NCBI GenBank assembly: GCA_008711295.1
Contig: VUYV01000068.1
Span: 2,125,689 to 2,189,688 of the forward strand
Length of the DNA stretch: 64,000 bases
Reading direction: 5' to 3'
DNA from: Anarhynchus alexandrinus
Lineage: Eukaryota; Chordata; Aves; Charadriiformes; Charadriidae
In this document: positions 11,641 through 23,745 of the stretch, in pieces
Layout: each line of letters begins with the position of its first letter
Position numbering within the stretch: position 1 is the stretch's first letter
Translations under genes and position numbers: made by a program
The notes under the pieces: model-generated
The model's input: the letters and a program-made list of their open reading frames with translations, nothing else
Databases searched by the model: none
Told to the model about the DNA's origin: nothing

Positions 11641-14345
11641 TCTGTGTTGTAACATCCACCCTCCACATGAGCATGTGGGAAATATTCTGTTCTAAGAGCT
11701 ATACAGCACTGGGAAGGAGAAACTGCCCAGGTGTTCCTCTGATCCAAATTTTTCTATGGATCTGTGATCTTACCAAAGATGAAAGTCAAGGGACTGCTTC
11801 CTCCATCATCCCCTTCACCTGGAGGACACGGACAGTGAACATTTCCTATTGCACCAGAGTACTATGAAGCTCCAGCATGCTAGGCCAAGATTTTCAGATG
11901 TGACACAAGTTTTTGGCCACTTTGGTGGGTAGCTCACCAGGGATTCTTCAACAGGTTTGCTGATCACCGGCCCAGTGGAAAGCAGGTCCTTTTATTATTC
12001 CAGGTCTGACTGCACAAATCCCCAGTCACGTTTGAAATGGTTCACCTTAGGAGGGCAAAAATGCTTGAGCTGCCTGAGGTGGGAGGCAGAGCAGCAGTGC
12101 AAAATAATATTCTCCTGCCAAAGTTCTTTGAGAAAGGAGTCTCCATGTCCTTCTTTCAAGTATAACTTAAAACTGATTTTGACTCACTGGAGAAATATTT
12201 TGTGCAGAATGTGTCATTTGCCCGGTTAGAATGGAAACTCAGTAAATTTTATCAAAATGACATTGAAAATGTTCCCATAATAAATGTGGTTGTGAAAGGC
12301 ACTTGCGCAAATGTGAGGTTTGTAGTGGGGTCACAGAGAGCAGATTTGGCCAAGCAATTTAAAAATATTCCTAATTTTCTGCAAGGTTGTGATCCCAGGC
12401 TTTCAATAATATATGTCTGCCATTGCTTGACTTTGATATACTGTTACTGCAGGCTAGGAAAAAATGGAGTATGATATTATAACTGCTATCTTTAGTAGGA
12501 AAATGCAAAAGAAGCAAGCAAGTTGGACTCTAACCAAATTTTTTAACAGGTGAAACTCCCCTTTGTCGCACTGGGAGCTTACTGTCAGGATGCGAGGTGC
12601 AGGCTGTAGAGATGATCGGGCATTTTTCCCTTGTGAATCCAGAGAAGCAACTGTTAATTCTATGCTTTTGGGAGCAGCAACATCAAAATAATGATGAGAG
12701 ACGGACAGGAGGCACTTGGCAAGCCTGATGACAGAAGGATGCCTTGATAAGCACCGTTATTGTTTGGGATCCAGTCCAGATTTTTGGAGTTCTTCATCTG
12801 GAGGGTCAGTTAAAACAGTCACTAAACCCCTTTAAAGTGCCACAGATTGGTCCTAATTGGGACCAGGTTGTTCTGACTGGAGGCTGCGTTTGCTGGTAAA
12901 GTTTTCTAGCATGAACCAGGGCTGGCTGACCAGGAAGCAGCCCCAGATCCTCATCCATCTGCGACAGTTCAAAGGGAATCGACATGTCACAGCAGCTCTC
13001 TTATGGGTCCTTTGCGTCACTTTACCGTGCAGCTGAGAGTCTTAACATTTACGAGGCCTGAAATCTTGACCTACGCTTTGGACGCAGAATACCATGGAGG
13101 AGAGAGGGGCACAGGGAAAGAAATGGAAGTGGCAGCGGTCAGGGCTGCAACCGAGTGGTGCCCTGGTGCTGCTGGGGCTCTTCTCAGTCCTGACAGTTGT
13201 CATTTCTGTAATAAACAGGATAAAAAGGTGTTTGGGGCTGGAAAGTGCTAGATCCTGGGGTCCCGGTTTAATGCAAGCCCCTATTTGCTTTGTAGTCCGG
13301 TCTATTGGCTTCAGAGAGGGGTTTCCACGGCAAGGACAGCAGTTGCTGTGCAGGTTCCCATTCGTTTCCCCCTGACATTGTGTATTTCTCACCCAGGCCC
13401 TTCTGTTTCTGGTTAATTAGCCATCAGGGTGGCAGAAAGATAGCACAATCTGGCGTTTACAAATAGCTTTGTCTCAGTGGGTGGACCAGAGTGGAGGTTC
13501 TCAGGACACAGGGCCCATAAAATACCCATGATGGAAGGGCTTGGGGTTGCTTCTTTTTTTCCTCTCCTCCTTTTCTCATCCTGGTTGGCGGTGTTACTCC
13601 CAAGAGCAGTGTCGCCATCTGATAACTTCCCCAGGTGCTGCGGTCAGGCTGGGACTTCTGCTTCAAAGACTATTCCTTTGGCTCACCCAGGTTCCCTCAG
13701 CCGACACGCGTCGCCTTTCAAAAGCAAACACTTGAGTGGGAAAATGTGTAATAAATGGGACACCAGCATTGATGGTGCTCATTTGGAAAAGGAGATAATC
13801 TCCTTTGTTTGCACTACCACATGTTAACGGGTGAAGCATCTGCAACGTTTTCTCAATAAAGCTGGCGCTGGATTTGTCTCCATTGCCTAGAAAATCCCCT
13901 TTAATCCTGTGAAATGCTATCGCTGTAATAAGAAGTATATCACGGCTTGCATCACTTTGCTTATTCCCTTCTATTGTCTTGATCCGATGTGGTGCCAATT
14001 TGCAAATATTTAGCTAGATTAAAGCGTTAGGCTTGTGTGAGGGGGAGAAGCATCATGTAACGGGAAGAGAAAGAGAAGACCCGCTGATAAAAATTTGTTG
14101 GTCCTTTTCTGCTGCATGTTGCCACATTAGTTAAATAAAAAACTCATTTATCTGTGATCCATTTGGCTGTGCTCGAAGGTGGGATAGCGCTGGCTGGGTA
14201 GCTTAGGAAGGCCTTAGCTTTGTGTGCTTTTCTAAGCAGGCAGATGGGGCCGCTTATGTGAAGAGCCGGAGAGTTTAGGTGAAATGAAAAGGGAGAGAGG
14301 TGGGATTTTCCCCTTGCGGTCCGGTTCTTTGGCCTGCAGACTCAG
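11641..14345. other. Intergenic sequence, no gene recognised
   Basis: AT-rich unique-looking sequence. Short frames near 12.0-12.5 kb and 13.0-13.8 kb show no domain and overlap frames on the opposite strand. A possible homeodomain-type site (TTAATTAG) sits near 13413 in otherwise ordinary sequence. Confidence 0.6.
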
Positions 14346-14452
14346 GTCCCAAATCTGCTCCCGGTTATGCTGTGTAACTCTAAAGTAACTTGATTTACAA
14401 CAGCCCACTCTGGATTTAACTCTGCGTAATTGATGGCAGAGTCTGGTCCTTA
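14346..14452. repeat. Copy 1 of a ~100-bp imperfect inverted-repeat family
   Basis: The left end (cccaaatctgctcccggtta, from 14348) resembles the reverse complement of the right end (gcgtaattgatggcagagtc, about 14424-14443). The interior carries 'gtaact..gatttaca' and 'ctctggattta' blocks. Related segments recur at about 25.7, 28.5, 32.8, 43.9, 62.6 and 62.8 kb, so this is an interspersed repeat and not a unique element. It resembles the palindromic 'cctgattct...gtgtaaatc...gaatcagg' sequences common in reptile and bird genomes; I cannot assign a family name. Confidence 0.6.
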
Positions 14453-16626
14453 TTATTCGTTCTGCACCTAGCCAGTTTAAAGGGTCAGGGAAAATATCTG
14501 AGGAACAGAACTGCCTTTGATCTTTGGTTTAATATTTCTGCTACATTTTACATACACAAAGAGCTATCGTGTCCTTTTGCTAAGAGCTGTTCAGCAAGGA
14601 GAGGCATAAGAAGTGGTCCCTGTGATGGGGAGGACGCTTCCGGGACATGTGAAGTGCAAAGTAGAAATGGGTGAAGGCCGAGGATGGATTTCTCCCTCTG
14701 TTATTCCCACTAATAAGGCTATGTGCAGGTAGAGGAAAGGAAAATCGAGAATACATGGCCTCTTTATTAGATCTTTTCACTTGAAATTGTTGGTTTGCAG
14801 TGTCACAGGGAATGACATTGCTAACATCAGCGCTGTCACTGTAATACATAGTGTGGTGGTTGCCCCCAGGAATTCACATTTGCCAACACATACCCGACAT
14901 CTGCACTACCTAGTCATTATTCTAAGTATAGAGGCAAAAAAGGAAGATAAGGCATCTCAGTTCTCTGTTTGCACATGCTGGCTTTTGTAACATTGGTGCT
15001 AATATTTGATTTCACCACTGTCCCAGAATGTAACAGGAAGTGTCAAGAGGGTTTCGGAGAGGTGAGGCATATATCTGTAACATCTGTTCTGGATACTCAC
15101 CAGGGCCCAGTTAATAGGAACAAGTTGTATTTGACGCTATCTGAGCATAACTTGCTTTTCTTCTTTGCTTTGCAACTCACCTGTAGCAAAACAGCGGGAT
15201 GGAGACTTGAGAGGTGCTTTTCAACACCACTCGTTATGAGAAGCAATGTAGCGTGGCTTCCTCAGTGCGTCAACAGCTCAGGTTTTCCTTTGGAGACCCA
15301 TCCTCTCCAAATCAAGTTATCAGCCATGCAGAGCAACCAGTGGCCAGAGGGTCAGGATTAGCCCGCAGGGACCCTTTTAGCTGGCTTCCAGACATGCCAG
15401 CAGATCTCCAGGCCAGCCAGACTGTGGTGACTGCTACATGTTTGGGGGGATCTAGCTCTGCTAGAGCTTTTGGGGTTTCTTAAGTCAGGTGCAGATTGTG
15501 CAAATGAATTTCTAATGGTCCAGGGGCTCAGTCCTTGACCAGCAAGGTGGGAGCGAACACAAGGTGGGAAGGAAGACAGCCCATAAGCACACAGAGTCTG
15601 CTATAGGGAGAGAAAGCTTTAGGTACTGGAAGGGATGGGCTTGGGCTTCAGAAATATTTTACTTTTCAATCTCTGCCCCTGGTTAGAGAAAAATAATTTC
15701 CATTCTGTGATGAGATTTCTGTGGGGGACCTGTCTGCAAAATGGTAGTATCTAGACAAAAATAACCCATGAGCATGCATTCTCAACAAACTCCTTGTATT
15801 GAAATACTTACTGATCAGAAAAGGAGGCTGTTCTGGACTTTCAGCTGAATACATACAAGGAATGAAGAGTACTTCAGATCTGTATTGACATTTTTATCCA
15901 GCGGCATATAAAGCACTGCTGCCCCATAAAACTTCAGTATATCTGCTGTCTGTGTGCAAATTTTGTCTGCTTTCTACATATTACTTCCATGACTTGTGGA
16001 TGTTCAAGCTGACGCTGTGGAAAATTGGCTGTTTTCACTTCACACAGGGAATTAATTATACTTTTGCCATTCTGACCTGCAGAACTCATGCCAGATAATT
16101 TTCACATAAGATTAGGGGACTGAGCAAACCTACGAAAAGCCAAACATCATCAGCCCTGAGCCCCCCACCATATTGAGGGACAGGGAATAAGAAGCCAATT
16201 AATGTCCCCAGGAAGGTTTATACACTTTGGATTGCATCCAAGCGCAAACATGATAATGGCTGGAAAAAAAAACCACAACATTCGTCTGCAGCCTGTGCCA
16301 ATTTTTTAGCTTGAAGTTTATTAATTATTCCATGTGTCACAGGATGATAGCACGTCCCCACGGACAGACCCACGGGTCTGCGCTCACAGAGTGCTGGGTG
16401 AGCAGCAGCATCCCTGCCAGGTGAGCGAGATGCCTGCAGCCCTCCCCACTCACGTGCCCCGGGGGCTCCTGCAAGAAGACCCCCCAACCCTTCTCAGTTC
16501 AGGAGGGCTTGTGGATGTTTAGCTGCCGGCGGGATGTGCCCAGCCTAAATTGCCTGGGTTATGGCTACACAGGGGACGTGGATGAGCTCCCAAGCTCCCC
16601 GCTCTGGATGCTGCCCCAGCTACACC
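14453..16626. other. Intergenic sequence, no gene recognised
   Basis: Mostly AT-rich unique sequence to about 16.3 kb, then GC-rich. The short open frames have no recognisable content, and I see no RNA gene or clear repeat. Confidence 0.6.
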
Positions 16627-16760
16627 CGTCCCCACAGCAGGATGGGCTCCAGGACCCCCGGGGCGTGCTGCAGCACACACCCTGCACGAAGCAGCCCAGG
16701 AGGAGNACGTCCCCACAGCAGGATGGGCTCCACACCCTGCACGAAGCAGCCCAGGAGGAG
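16627..16760. repeat. Local duplication split by a single N (likely assembly join)
   Basis: A 79-bp segment (16627-16705) and a 53-bp segment (16708-16760) flank the N at 16706. The second repeats the start (cgtccccacagcaggatggg) and the end (cctgcacgaagcagcccagg) of the first but lacks the middle 26 bp. A one-base N between near-identical ends usually marks contig ends that were abutted and not merged, or two haplotypes. A real VNTR of variable unit length is the alternative. Confidence 0.75.
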
Positions 16761-19453
16761 ATGACTGCATTGCCTCACCTGGAAATACCTGAAATACCTG
16801 TAGGCCACACGTGCTCCCTCACTACAGGCTTACCGAGCACCCCCAATGACCTTCCCTCCCTGCGCTCCAGTTTTTCATCTCTCTGCCTCCTCACTTCTGG
16901 TCTTACCTAACCTTGGCAGGGCAGGGGCTTGGCCCTGTCGTTCCCTCCCAGAGAAAGCACGTCCTCTCCTGGACCATGCAAGGCTTTGGGTTTGGACTGA
17001 AACATTGCCTTGCGGGGCCATTCCTACACTTTTGGAGTGGATTTTCCTTTCGCAGATACTGCTCTCCAGTACAGGCGTAGCGCAGACCTTTCCTCTTGTA
17101 ATTAGTCCTTGAGCTTTAGAAAAAAATGCAGCTTTTTAAAGGGAAAGGATTTTAAAACCCTCACTGAAGTGAAGCATCCAAGCTGACCTGCATTTTGGTG
17201 TTACTGTCTCACCAGGGTCCCATCCTGGTTCCAACGGACCGTTACATGAGATTTGGTCTATTACCTACATGCCTACAAAATGTAACCCAGGCCTTTCCCC
17301 CTCGCCAAAGGAGACAAGTGAAGCGTCAAAAACCTCTTTCCTTCAGTGGGTGAAATGCTGTCCCTCCAGGGCAGCAGGCCCGTTCTCGGAGACGGGAGCT
17401 TAAACCAAAGTTTCACCTGGGGTGTAACCTTGAAGTGTTGTCCAGCAGAAAGACCAGTCGTATGAGACACGTGTGAATTTTCCCTTTCGGTGACAGGCAG
17501 CACCGCAGCCACAGCAGCCCTTAACCCAACTCATCCGTCTGAGACCACTCATACAGTTGGTGATAACACGGGCTTAGGTTTCCACAGGGAGAAGGCATTT
17601 GGCACGGAGGCAGGAGCTGAGGGAAAGCCATACTTCGGAGCAGCATTGCAGAGGGAGCTCTGCCCTTTCCCAGGGTGCCCAGGCAGGCAGGAGCTTGCCA
17701 CAGCCCTGCCCCAGGGATGGGGCAGCCATCACAGGGTGGATGTGAGCAGAGGGTGGCAAGCAGGCAGGGTTCTGGGGCACCTGGGCTTCCCGGCCCCGTC
17801 TAGCTCTATGGCTGAAGAGAGCCGATACTCCCATGCACACCCAACTGCTTGCTGGGGAAGGGATGCTGTGTATCTGGGGACAGCCTTTGGTATGAAGTAT
17901 CTGAACGTCAGTCTCATACCTTGGTAGGAAAACGATTGTTTGGCATGTCTATGCAGCACAAGGCACTCAGGAGCCGTGTCCTGCCACGGCAATGACTGAG
18001 ACAGTGTGCATGCCCCGTGCCCAGTACTTGGGTTTCCCTGAGGGAAAGCTCATGGTGCTGCTTTGTTAGAGTGCCTTGAACCTTCTGGATAGCAGTAGAA
18101 GACTCCTCCAGGGTGGCCAAATCTTTGCAATAAGTTAGTGCAGCACTTGGACTTTTGTGCTGAGGTTGCACTGCATGCTTCAAAACTGGGATAAAGTCTA
18201 GGAGGATCTCCCCTGAGTTTCTACACCAATAGAGAAAAACTTGCCTTTCTTTGAAAAAGGTAGATTTCATTTTATAAGTTTTTTATTCCTCCTATCCTAT
18301 ACTTTTTTAACTTAAAGAGCAACGTGGGTTTTTTATGTCAGCTCTAAGAAACCTTCATTTACCCTTTAAAGAAGTTTTATTTACCTTCCCAAGAATTACC
18401 TTGTAGTTGAACTTCCAAGGCTGAGCAGGATTCCTCTTCCAGAATTCCCAAAAAACATTCTTCCACATTTCTCACAAGCGTTTTGAACGCCCCCCCAAAG
18501 AAGGATCGCAATTTGCAATAAACATTTATGTAGGATACTGTGCCCTGAGACTCTACACACAATGTGGACCTGCCCTATAACAGCGAAGTTTGCATTTTCC
18601 TTTGTTTAACTTCAATATCTGGTGGCTCGGGGCACACCAGCCTCCCGGCTAGCAATGCCACTTGGCCAGAGCACAAGCGTGGACATTATACAGTGCTTTT
18701 CTCTTTGCAGCTGAGTATCTGTGTACCCTGTATCACCTGCATAGCCTGAACAGCCCTCACAAGAACCAAGTACTCAAACAATAAGCAGACTTCCCCAGGC
18801 ATTTTGGCCTTTATTTCACCAAGCAAGGAGAAAACAGAAAAGTCTAAAGTCTCCCTGAGCACACACGGGTGAAAGCACACAAGTAAGTGACCTGTGCAGG
18901 AAAGTGTCTCCCGGCCCTCACAGGCAGAAGTGGCCGGCAGTGATTTAAAGCCGCTGTCTGTAGAAAACAAGGGGACGATGGCTCCATTGCTCAGCACACA
19001 GCAGGGAGCAAGGGAGCAGATATCAGGCTCGAGCAGGCCTTGCTTTGTGTCAGCAATAACCACAGGGTCACAGGAGGATTCTGTTATTAAAGAAAATAAA
19101 TTTGGGTAAGTTGGGCAGTTATTCTCCAGTGGGCTGTTTGAGACTGATTGATTGGACCACAACTGGTACCAGGAACATGAGGGCTCTCTGACCGACTGCT
19201 GCTTTTACAGCCGTATTTCTCCTTCTCTCTCCTCTCCACTTTGTTTTCTTTAATAGATGAGGAGACTAAAATGCAGGTGAACTCTGTGAACTGCAAACAA
19301 TGGGAGCTCAAAGCCTCCTGAATCGAGACATTCAGGGGCAGCGCAGTATGTACTTTGTGCTGGGGGGGCTTTAGTTCCTCTGGGGGAAAGTCAGTCACTT
19401 GCCTGGAGACTTAGAGCTTGCACAGCATTAAAGAGAATAAAAGAACTGAAGTT
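16761..19453. other. Intergenic sequence, no gene recognised
   Basis: Mixed composition. Frames at 17490-17927 (+) and 18686-19162 (-) are open but have no domain and unremarkable composition. A weak MIR-like string (atagatgaggagactaaaat) lies near 19255. Confidence 0.6.
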
Positions 19454-19718
19454 GAGAGAAAGGAAGAAAGAAAGGGGGAAGGAAGGAAGGAAGGAAGGAG
19501 GAAAGGAAGAGGGAAAGAGAGAAAGGGAGAAAGAGAGGAAGAGAGGAAGGAAGGCAGGCAGGCAGGAAGGCAGGAATAAATAAATAAATAGAGGGAAAGA
19601 GAGAAAGAAAGAAAAAAGAGAGAAAGGAAGGAAGGAAAGAAGAAAGAAAGAGGGAAAGACAGAAAGAAAGGGAGAAAGAGGAAGGAAGGAAGGAAGGAAG
19701 GAAGGAAGGAAGGAAGGG
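19454..19718. repeat. Purine microsatellite tract, (GGAA)n/(GAAA)n with (GGCA)n and (TAAA)n interruptions
   Basis: About 265 bp in which the plus strand is almost purely A and G. It ends in roughly nine perfect GGAA units (about 19681-19717). Short GGCA (about 19550-19572) and TAAA (about 19576-19590) blocks interrupt it. The long Phe/Ser/Leu/Pro-rich frames on the minus strand here are translation artefacts of the repeat. Confidence 0.95.
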
Positions 19719-22700
19719 GCCAAGGTTTTGCAGAGGGTCCTGGGGGCTGAGATGCTGAGGACACCTGTTCCCTGGACCCTGGCTGCTTCAGGACTGACGG
19801 CCTTCCATGTCCAGGAGGTGTCTATGAGCTCTGGCCTTGGTGGCCATGAGGAGGGAAGGGTAATCAATCCCCCCAGACTTTGTTCAGCAGCTCTGCAGGA
19901 TGGCACAGCTTGGCAGGAGATAACAGCTGAGGAGCTGAGAGGGGGAAGGCATGTGAGAGCTGAGGAGAGAAATCATCTTTGAATGCACAAGAAAGAAAAA
20001 GCAGGGCGACAGGGAGAGGGTGTCTTCAGGAGCTGGTGTGCAGGAAAGGATATGATGAAGAGGACAAAAGTGAGGAAGACCCCTAGAAGAAGTAAGCACA
20101 AGCTTACTGGGCCTCTTGGTGTGAATAAAAGGGCAAAATCCATGCCAGTGGCAAACTGGGTAACTGGGAAGTGGTGTGTTTCTGGACATAGACCACAGGT
20201 TTAAGATAACTTAAAAAAAGACTCAGTCGTGTATTTACATGGGGCGGTGGACTATGCTGCCCATGCAGTAGACAGCTTGGAGAGGCTGAGAGATGCAGCA
20301 GCATAGTTCTGCATCAGGCAAACAAAAAAAAAAAAAAGGAGTAAAATGAAACAATGTGCTTAGGAATTTGTGTCCTACCTAACCAAGAAAGCAAGAGGGA
20401 TGCAAAATAACTGAGAACAAATGCAGGTGGGAGGGAAGAGGTTACAGGCACTTTTGTCTCACAGGCCACCTCCTTCTGCCCGGTGTGAGCCTGGCCCAGG
20501 GCACAAAGGTGAACTTTCAACAGGCTGAAGCCTGCATTAATAGCAGGAACTGTTTGGACTCCAGTTTCCAGGCACAGACCGCAGCAATCCAGCATGAAGA
20601 ACAGCTCAGATGCCTTGGCACCTGCTGGGGACTGAGAACATCATCTCTATGTACAAAACGTCAAGGAGGAGAAGGAAATATATTCTATCCATTGTTCCCC
20701 TGACTTAGAAAGGCCATTTTTATGGGGCTGGAGATTGCCTGGAGTCGGTGGAAACTTGGGGAAAGGCACCGCCACTTCCATGTCCTCCAGATGAGGGGGG
20801 ATTTCCTCACTGGGAAAGGTCTGCCCTGCCAAGGCATGGGGCTGCGGAAGGCATTGATCCCTGCAGCACCGATCCCTTAATGTCAGCAGTAACTAGCTGT
20901 AATGCGTGATCTCTGAGTTGGTAAAAACCCATTTTATCATTACATCCCCCAGAATGTATTTCAGGGAAAACAGACATATGTTCACACCGACTTGGGTATT
21001 ACCACAGGATGGGTCATTTTGGCAATGCACAGGGAGTATTTCTTCATGTAAGACAAAGGGCTGCTCTCCAGAGAGCAGGGAGGCTGCCTGGAGTGCATTT
21101 TACAGATAACATTTATTGCCTTCTATGGGAACGGTGTGTGTGGTGAATGTCCAGCATCCAGCAGAAGTCCACTAGTGAGGTGGAGGAGAAAACATCCTGA
21201 GTCACACAGCAACTCTGATAGACAGCTGTCATTGCAAAGTCACACCGTTTATGGCTTGAGTGAAAGACAAAAATGGAAAGTAAGAGAACGGTAATTCATT
21301 TGAGGCAAGCAAGGTGGAAAAAATACCGGTAAAATCTAGTGGTGTGCATCACCTAGGAAAGAGTTAATTCCTATTAGACTTCTTTCTGCACAGAAGCTGG
21401 GAACACTGACATCCCCCTCAGGCGATGATCAGCCATTGAGATTTTTTCCTGATGATGTAACACTTGTAACGTGACATCTTGCATACATTTCCTGGTTGGG
21501 GTAGTTATCTGCAGAACCAGAGTGATACCCCTGCGCATTGCTCTGGCAGTTGCCATGAAGCTCACTTGATTTATTTACTTTTTAATAAAATCAACTGTTA
21601 TTTCACTAATCACTGCTTTGTTGTGCAGCACTGTGGGCCAAATTATTGGTTTTCAGCTATACCAGCACGGACCATTTTTGTTAACATATAGGATATAAAT
21701 ACATGGATGCAACGGAGGGAAATTATTCCAGCTGCCCCAAAAGTAGCAACCCTCCTCTTGTTGGGAACAGGACAGTGAGTCCAGGATCCTTTGTCTGGTG
21801 TTCAGGTGACATGCTGGAAGGGCATTTGCCTCCTCCAGGTAACAAGAAAACACAGGCTCCTGTACATATATGTATATACCTGCTTGCCCCTGTGAATGTC
21901 TAAGATAAGGCAGGGCAGCTCAAAAAGCACCAGGCAACGGAATCCTCCAATTCGTGTTGAGGGCTGAGCTGTTTTTCTAGATTAAATTTATAGTTTATGG
22001 AGGAAAGCAGTCGTTTTGTGATTGCTCTGGGCTATTTTAGGTATCCACCATAGGAGAAGATTAATTGTTTCCTGTAAATGCCTGTTTATCTCTGTTAACT
22101 GAGCCCAGGGTGTCTGGCTCACGTGTAGATGTCACTCACATGTAAAGACATTTCAGATGAACCTACTGCAAAGTCTGGGAAGAGACCGCAGGCAAATTTC
22201 CCAAGAGCACCCAAGCCCCATTTTAGAAAGAGCTAGGCGAATGGGTTCTTAAATTTCATGGAAACCACAGAAAATGGGTCTTCTAAGGCTCCTGAAACAC
22301 TTCCCCCACGTTAACTAGAGGCTCAGGGAAGGCTTCATCTCCCTCTCGCCTTTGGGAAGTGAAGAGTTGGTAGTTGAGCTGAAAGGGCAGGACTGGTAGG
22401 AGCACGAGCACTTTAGAGAGCAGCGGCTGTCGCGCAGCTCCATTTAGGCAGCTAAGTGCTAAGTGTTCCCCAAAGTTTCTGAAAGAATGCCTAGCAGAAA
22501 AAAAAAGGCTAGCCAGAGTCCTGCGTGTAGGTCAGGGGGAAGAAGACCGCCCGGCGTAATGGCTGGCTGGGGCTGCCTTTGGAGTAGGTGCGTGGCTCCG
22601 GCTGCTACAGAAAGGAGGCAACTGAAGCGGAAAAAACACAGCGGAGCACAGCTAGAGTGCTGCAGGGGATGGAGGAAACATAACTAGGCAGGAGGTTTAG

Positions 22701-23359
22701 TAATGCTGGATCTGTCCTCTCCGGGGAAGAGGAGGTAAGGAGATGGGGCTGTTTTAATGCACAGAGTACTTGGCTCTTCTCTTGCACCTGCACATGCAAA
22801 TGTTCACCTCCTCGCATCACTGTGGGTTGTGACTTGCTTCCACGTTCTACAGAGGGAAGTGGAGAGAGGGACTGGTGTAAGCAAGCTCACACAAAGCAAA
22901 AGCAATGCCAATATTGGGAGCAGAGCTGTGGCTTCCAAGCCCACACCCTCTGTTTGGTTTGCAGGTCGTGCCACGTATACTGGAAGACGGAGGCTTTCAG
23001 ACGAGCTACATAGCATCATGCACAGCAAGACAGATACAACTTCAGAAAGATATGAGGGTCAAAAAATTGAAAGAAACATTTTAAAACATTGCTTGTCCTG
23101 GGCAGCAGGAAGGTTGCTGAGGTGGCCAGTAATTCTGAGGACAAGTGGGGTGTGCATCAGGGTTTGCGGTCACAGTGTGAGACTGTACTTTTGAACAGGG
23201 ATCTCTGTTCGACTTCAGTTAAGATATGCCAGAGGCCTCCCACGGTACTGATCAGACTATACAGTCATTGTGAGCCTTTGGTCACCCATCCTTATTTTCC
23301 TTGCAATGATCCATTAACTTTGATTTTTTTCTACTTCCTTGACCAAAGCCATCTTATGG
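19719..23359. other. Intergenic sequence, no gene recognised
   Basis: Holds a 14-A run at 20324-20337 and otherwise unique-looking DNA. A 145-codon frame at 22757-23194 (+) has no recognisable domain and overlaps open frames on the other strand. Nothing else can be supported. Confidence 0.6.
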
Positions 23360-23430
23360 CACCCGAGTGTGCCTTAGTTTCCTTTCTAGGATGGTGAGAT
23401 CAATACTGCCTGCCTGTGAGAAAGTGAGGC
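23360..23430 (+). repeat. MIR-like SINE fragment (decayed)
   Basis: The order of words 'gtgccttagtttcctttcta', 'atggtgagatcaatactgcc' and 'tgcctgtgag' follows the MIR core (gcctcagtttccccatctgt ... aatggg..ataata ... cctcacagg). It is diverged, and assignment is by eye. Confidence 0.5.
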
Positions 23431-23575
23431 AAAACCAAAGTCTTTGATATTAGTCACACCTTTAGTTTCTGATACTGAGGTAGTAAAAGCTCAGAGTACA
23501 AAGCATTGTAGTTTTTGCTGGGACAGAGATGGGTCCAAGACCTCCAAGAAGTCAAGAAGGGCATCTCTGGGCTAG

Positions 23576-23745
23576 GATCATGGGATCACAGGATAATTCA
23601 GCCTGGGAGGGACCTCAGGAGTCTTTAGACCAACTCAAGGTCCGGCCAGCTTTGAGGTCAGGCCAGGTTGCTTGGGCTTGATCCAGTCAGGGCTTGAAAG
23701 CCTCCAGGGCTGGAGATGGCACAGCCTCTGCTTGTCTGGGTTGAC
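23576..23745 (-). mobile_element. CR1 LINE 3'-end fragment
   Basis: The plus strand carries the reverse complement of a CR1 3' end: the octamer-like tail (atcatgggatcacagg), then 'gggagggacctcagga', 'ctttgaggtcaggccaggtt', 'cttgatccagtcagggcttg' and 'ctccagggctggagatggca'. All are standard CR1 landmarks in this order. It is 5'-truncated and diverged, and older than the copies at 41 and 61 kb. Confidence 0.85.

Noticed and set aside
19391..19906. Frames of 171 and 117 codons rich in Phe, Leu, Ser and Pro on the minus strand
   Set aside because: They are translations of the GGAA/GAAA microsatellite, not a membrane protein.
23475..23500. TGAGGTAGTA string resembling the let-7 5' end
   Set aside because: Only the first ten bases match, and no complementary arm for a precursor hairpin lies nearby.
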